A stretch of 64,000 nt of DNA from Owenia fusiformis (lineage: Eukaryota > Annelida > Polychaeta > Sabellida > Oweniidae): contig CAIIXF020000004.1 of the NCBI GenBank assembly GCA_903813345.2, positions 2,065,525-2,129,524 on the forward strand. Direction: 5' to 3'. The position numbers and the translations under genes were made by a program. The notes under the pieces were generated by a model that worked only from the letters and a program-made list of their open reading frames with translations, was not told the origin of the DNA and made no database searches. Of this stretch, positions 60,309 through 64,000 are shown one piece after another. The number at the start of each line of letters is the position of its first letter. Within the stretch, counting starts at the first letter, position 1.

Positions 60309-60765
60309 CCAAGCTGGACATCCTTGAAATCATTCAACAATTTGGATTCTAGTGAAACCACATTGTGAAAAGTTATAGATACATAGTGAAACCATATTGT
60401 GAAGAGTTATAGATACATAGTGAAACCATATTGTGAAGAGTTATAGATAAATAGTGATACAATATTGTGAAGAGTTATAGATGCATAGTGAAACCATATT
60501 GTGAGGAGTTATAGATATATGTACATAGTGAAACCATATTGTGAAGAGTTATAGATACATAGTGAAACTATATTGGGAAGAGTTATAGATACAAAGTGAT
60601 AAAATATTGTGAAGCCATAAAATATTTCAACTGAAGCCACATCGAGAACAATACACTATTGAAACCATACTGCCAAGAAGCTGCTATGAGTTTTCAATAA
60701 AAACCAAGAGAATCCTACAACAATTCAGTTCACGTTGTGTAATCACCAAGACAACACCAAACAAA

Positions 60766-61230
60766 ATGGCTACTAATGCTGCTACAAATGCTGGAAATGC
60801 TCCTGATGCTGTTCCACACAGACATGGAGATAGTGAAGCATATGAAAACCAATACGATGAGATGGAACTGACACCTAGAATGCTCAGAGATGAGATTGAG
60901 CTCCAATACAAGAAGTTTACCAGGGCTTGTGATCAACTTTTGCTAATTGATGACCAAGTAAAGCAGATTGAAGTTCGCTATCAACGTGCGGTGAAGAACC
61001 AAAAACAATCAGCGCGATACACGTTACGGCTGAACCTCTCCGCCATGACAGGCATGAAGTGTATGATGTATGAGTATGCCATGAAACAAGCAGCCAAAGT
61101 TGAGGAGTTGAAGAAACGTGCTGAAGGGATGACATTTTCAGATGATGAAGATGAATATACAGATGATGAATGGGACATGGTTACAGATGATGAAGATGAG
61201 ATGGACCCAATTGAAGATGAGGAAATCTAA
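60766..61230 (+). CDS. Acidic-tail helical protein, copy 3 (154 aa)
   Basis: Single exon. The protein differs from copy 1 mainly at the N-terminus (MATNAATNAGNAPDAVPHRH) and at a few positions such as AMKQ for ATKQ and DEDEY for DEEEY in the tail. About two-thirds of the last 33 residues are Asp or Glu. The spacer between copies 2 and 3 is about 4.9 kb, against 1.3 kb between copies 1 and 2, because of the LINE. Function unknown. Intronless structure, a TATA box, tandem copies and the 3' hairpin together resemble replication-dependent histone genes, although the protein has no histone fold that I can recognise. Confidence 0.85.
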   Translation: MATNAATNAGNAPDAVPHRHGDSEAYENQYDEMELTPRMLRDEIELQYKKFTRACDQLLLIDDQVKQIEVRYQRAVKNQKQSARYTLRLNLSAMTGMKCMMYEYAMKQAAKVEELKKRAEGMTFSDDEDEYTDDEWDMVTDDEDEMDPIEDEEI

Positions 61231-61256
61231 ATGATGCAGATATAATTAAACCAAAC

Positions 61257-61272
61257 TGCCCTTTTAAGGGCA
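61257..61272 (+). terminator. Histone-like 3' stem-loop, copy 3
   Basis: The same 16-base hairpin, 26 bases after the stop. The purine-rich stretch here is 'acaaaggagaaa', one base different from copies 1 and 2. Confidence 0.55.
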
Positions 61273-61779
61273 AGCCAAAAATTACAAAGGAGAAATTAGA
61301 TAACTGAAAAGCTGTGTGATATAACAGATATGCCAACATTACTTTTTGTGGTAGAATAAAATAAATTGTTCGTAACTTGGTGCATCTGTATTTTTCATTA
61401 TTTATCCTACATATCCTAGAGGTCTAATTGTCAAACAGTTTTAAGATCCGGTGACCATTTGTTTTGGTAAATCATAGAGAAAAATGTATTTTTAGAATTG
61501 CAATTTAAACAAGCCACAGGCAGATGGGGGGGGGGGGGGGGAGGGTGCCCTAAGTGGTAACAGTTGTAACATATCCCATACTCAATTAAAATATTTCTTA
61601 TTCTGCATTCCTATGTCTTGATCATAGGTACATAAATTACAAATTTTCAATGGGGCCCATATTCCATAGTTTCATATTCCAATACATGCACTTATATTCA
61701 TTTCCTATCTCTCATTTCATATTGTTAACCCAAAACTATAACCACACCCCTTGTAAATGTTCAATCTGTAGATACTTAC

Positions 61780-61987
61780 GTATATTTGGGTCTGACATGA
61801 TCACCATGACGTAAGTATTTGAAGTGAAGACGTCAATAAATGCAGCAAACGCAGAATTTTTGACCTCCATTGATTGGAAACTGGCCGCGAGTTTGCTACA
61901 GCTTAACTTAAATTGTTTAATTATATTGCTGATCTTCTCAAACCGGTGCACATCAGGATGATGCTGTCGCTGACAATGTGATATCAC
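61780..61987 (-). CDS. RRAGA: Rag GTPase A/B, penultimate exon
   Basis: Acceptor TTTTAG, phase 0 in; donor ATAC|GTAAGT, phase 1 out. It reads [20 protein letters not shown], then [20 protein letters not shown] and [16 protein letters not shown]. This is the core of the C-terminal roadblock/longin-like domain of RagA/B, conserved in animals. Apart from a short variable loop (HCQRQHHP), nearly every residue fits the family. The gene product is a GTPase that works with RagC/D and Ragulator to recruit TORC1 to lysosomes in response to amino acids. Confidence 0.93.
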
Positions 61988-62339
61988 CTAAAACAGGAAA
62001 AAACTGTTATTGAATATACATCATTTACATTTACAGACAATTCTCATGACTTTGGCCAAGACACAAAGGTGATAACTATCTAACTACTATTTCAAATGTT
62101 CCTTGATTCAACTGAATCGGGAAACCTGATGAGAAAAATAGTGTTATAAACCAAACTACACGTATGTATGTTGATTTGAAATAAACGAACAATAGGCCTT
62201 AAATCTCAGACAATGACTACGGGACTTACATCACAACTTTTAAACAAGTTTTAGGTTGAAATAAGGGTCTGATTCACACTATACCCCACCTTCCCACTTT
62301 CCAATGGTATATCACAACCTTGAATCATTAAGATATGAA

Positions 62340-62455
62340 TATAAAAATGGGAGAATTCTGCATGCATAGATTGCACTTATAAGAAAAGTTGCTCTCTCAA
62401 AGAGCAGCACCTCATCAGCATTCATTATGCTGTCAAAGTTCTCAAAATTACGACC
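62340..62455 (-). pseudogene. Decayed duplicate of a Rag GTPase exon
   Basis: Copies the 3' part of the next exon and its donor flank: on the minus strand [20 protein letters not shown], then AT in place of the donor GT. The upstream half of the exon is missing, replaced by a palindromic GCTCGTACG-rich insertion (62450-62590). With the donor gone it cannot be spliced in as a normal exon. Confidence 0.8.
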
Positions 62456-62648
62456 CTAAAACATGCTCGTACGGGCCTCGAAAACAACAATTACGAGCAT
62501 CGTACGAGCTCACACTGGCCTCAAAAACGAGCTTCGTAATGACTCGTAATCCTCGAGGCTTGTACAAGCTCGTACGGGGCCCGATGTAATTTGCCTGTGT
62601 AATTGAATATTAAAATGGGATAATTCTGCATGCATAGATTGCACTTAC

Positions 62649-62771
62649 TAGAAAAGTTGCTCTCTCAAAGAGCAGCACCTCATCGGCATCCATTATGCTT
62701 GCAAAGTTCTCCAAGTTGGTCTCTAATTGCTGTACATTTGGGATGAGCAGATAAACTATGGATGACCATGC
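62649..62771 (-). CDS. RRAGA: Rag GTPase A/B, internal exon
   Basis: Phase 0-0, 41 codons, acceptor TTATTTCAG and donor CTA|GTAAGT. It reads [20 protein letters not shown], then [20 protein letters not shown] and L. This covers the start of the C-terminal domain of RagA/B. The frame joins the exons on each side as in vertebrate RagA. Confidence 0.93.
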
Positions 62772-62984
62772 CTGAAATAACATGCACAAGTAAGGGTTAT
62801 GTACGAACATGTTTTTCTTTACTTTTGTTTTGTTTGGTGTACTGATATAAAACAAAAACGGTCAGAATATGAAAATTGGTAGAAGCAAAAATTCACAATT
62901 TAAACTTGAAATTATTCAGATGAGAAGTTGCCAGAAACAACCTAGCATGGAATGTGTTGTATTGACTTTCTGGCTGTATTTTGT

Positions 62985-63165
62985 ACTTAGGCAAGTACAG
63001 TTAAACCTGTTATATGGAACACCTCTCAGTAAGGGACACTTTTCTTTCAAAAGAACCAAGTCCCATTGACTAACATGTTAATGAACCCTCTGTAAGGAAC
63101 ACCTGTCTACAAGAGACACCTGTCTACAAGGAACACTTTGCCTATTACAGAGAGTGTTCAATATG
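62985..63165. repeat. Interspersed AGGAACACCTGTCTA repeat
   Basis: Short degenerate units: 'gttaaacctgttatatggaa', 'aaggaacacctgtctacaag', 'agacacctgtctacaagg'. It lies in a Rag gene intron. No coding role is likely. Confidence 0.6.
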
Positions 63166-63220
63166 TTCAGTCTTTACTACATGTATATTCACAGCTTATT
63201 GTTCTATATTTATGTCTCAC

Positions 63221-63316
63221 CCTATACAATGTTTCATCCCATATTGATGTAGCAAAGCAAGTACATTCAAGTGGCTTAGACAGCCTCTTTAAATCCTCTT
63301 CTCTCTCTCGGAATAT
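63221..63316 (-). CDS. RRAGA: Rag GTPase A/B, internal exon (end of the G domain)
   Basis: Phase 0-0, 32 codons, acceptor TTATTTCAG and donor AGG|GTGAGA. It reads [20 protein letters not shown], then [12 protein letters not shown]. This is the last strand and helix of the Ras-like G domain; the TSIWDETLY stretch is where the G5-type guanine-binding loop lies. The N-terminal exons with the P-loop are outside the window, to the right. Confidence 0.92.
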
Positions 63317-64000
63317 CTGAAATAATAGGATAATAAAATAAGACAAGTTTATTGGTACCTACCCACACAGATGCCTGCTCACTCATCAGCACAAAATTAG
63401 CACAAAGTGCGATAAAAAGGCATAAATGTGACATAATGTCAAAAGCTGCAACTGAAAATAAAAGTGTTGCAGACACTGATGAGGATAATTATGCCAACAT
63501 CAACACCTGTCATGAAAACCAGTTGCTATAACAACAATATGTTACAACTTTTTCATTATGATTGCACAACTAAATGTCAATTAAGATTTTCCTGTTCCAA
63601 ACAAAACATGTCTTGTTTTTTCTTATTTCACTTTTATTCCCGTCCTCTTATGCATGTCATAAGGTTTTCTTAAACATGTGAATTTACTACAACCTGGTTG
63701 TTAATTTACTAGATTTGGCAGGAATTACCAATGAAAAACAATTGAAGATGACAAAACGACACTAGACCCATGTAACTATGGGATATGTTGTCACAAGACC
63801 ATATTGGGATGTCATAATGATTATACTCTAGCAACAGTAACTAGGGAATTCAAGTGATCTCATGGATTTTCTAAATTATCTTATTGTTTTTTTAATGACA
63901 TCACAAATTGCTACTATGACAATATAAGATTTCTGATGACATCACAATATACTTTAGTGATACCATGGCATGTTTACACTGATAACCTAGAAACCTACAA
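63317..64000. other. Rag gene intron, continues out of the window
   Basis: No further exon was found on the minus strand, and no other gene or clear repeat. Confidence 0.5.

Larger units (their letters stand above)
51995..61779 (-). other. Last intron of the Rag gene, hosting a nested gene array
   Basis: The 9.8-kb intron is bounded by GTAAGT (61774-61779, minus) and CAG (51995-51997, minus). It contains, on the + strand, three acidic-protein genes, SINEs, and a LINE with a palindromic element inside it. The part 52010-53290 holds poly(G) tracts and no gene. Confidence 0.85.

Overview
This is a 64-kb piece of an AT-rich animal nuclear genome. Introns with GT...AG borders, long non-coding stretches, tRNA-derived SINEs, LINE remains, mariner-like transposase relics and many palindromic (foldback) DNA elements all say metazoan. 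The repeat style, including GGCGTAGCCAG-ended elements, poly(G) tracts and TATCCCACCGAAC-ended satellite carriers, suggests a marine invertebrate. I cannot name the phylum. Most of the short open frames are noise in AT-rich DNA or decayed transposons, so the real genes had to be built from exons.

Region 1 (1-12600) is repeat-rich flank. At its left end is a possible last exon of an upstream paralogue (982-1010). It is followed by about 2-3 kb that is nearly the same as the DNA downstream of the first gene's last exon (49030-51047), which points to an old tandem gene duplication.

Region 2 (12617-49000, + strand) is one gene of eight small exons spread over 36 kb. It would encode a secreted, very cysteine-rich protein of 376 residues. 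The order is: signal peptide, two short Cys-rich exons, two thrombospondin-type-1-like (WxxWxxW) modules each in one phase 1-1 exon, two short Cys-rich phase 1-1 exons, and a short tail. The second module has 91 residues between two of its cysteines, built from about eleven degenerate 8-residue helical repeats. I recognise no named family for the whole protein. Its introns hold a 1.8-kb 91-bp satellite, several foldback transposons, an LTR-like region with a 2-kb satellite, and mariner relics.

Region 3 (51894 to beyond 64000, - strand) is the 3' half of a Rag GTPase A/B gene (RRAGA type, amino-acid signalling to TORC1): four exons with matching intron phases. Its 9.8-kb last intron contains, on the opposite strand, an array of three nearly identical single-exon genes for a 151-154-residue protein with a helical basic core and a strongly acidic tail. 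Each copy has a TATA box, a 5' leader with a minisatellite of variable length, and, 24-26 nt after the stop, a 6-bp-stem/4-nt-loop hairpin followed by a purine-rich stretch. That layout looks like the 3' end of replication-dependent histone mRNAs. The spacer between copies 2 and 3 was hit by a LINE, which was itself hit by a 1.9-kb palindromic element.

The two best candidates for undescribed biology are (a) the TSR-like secreted protein with an octad-repeat insertion, and (b) the nested acidic-protein array with histone-like 3' ends.
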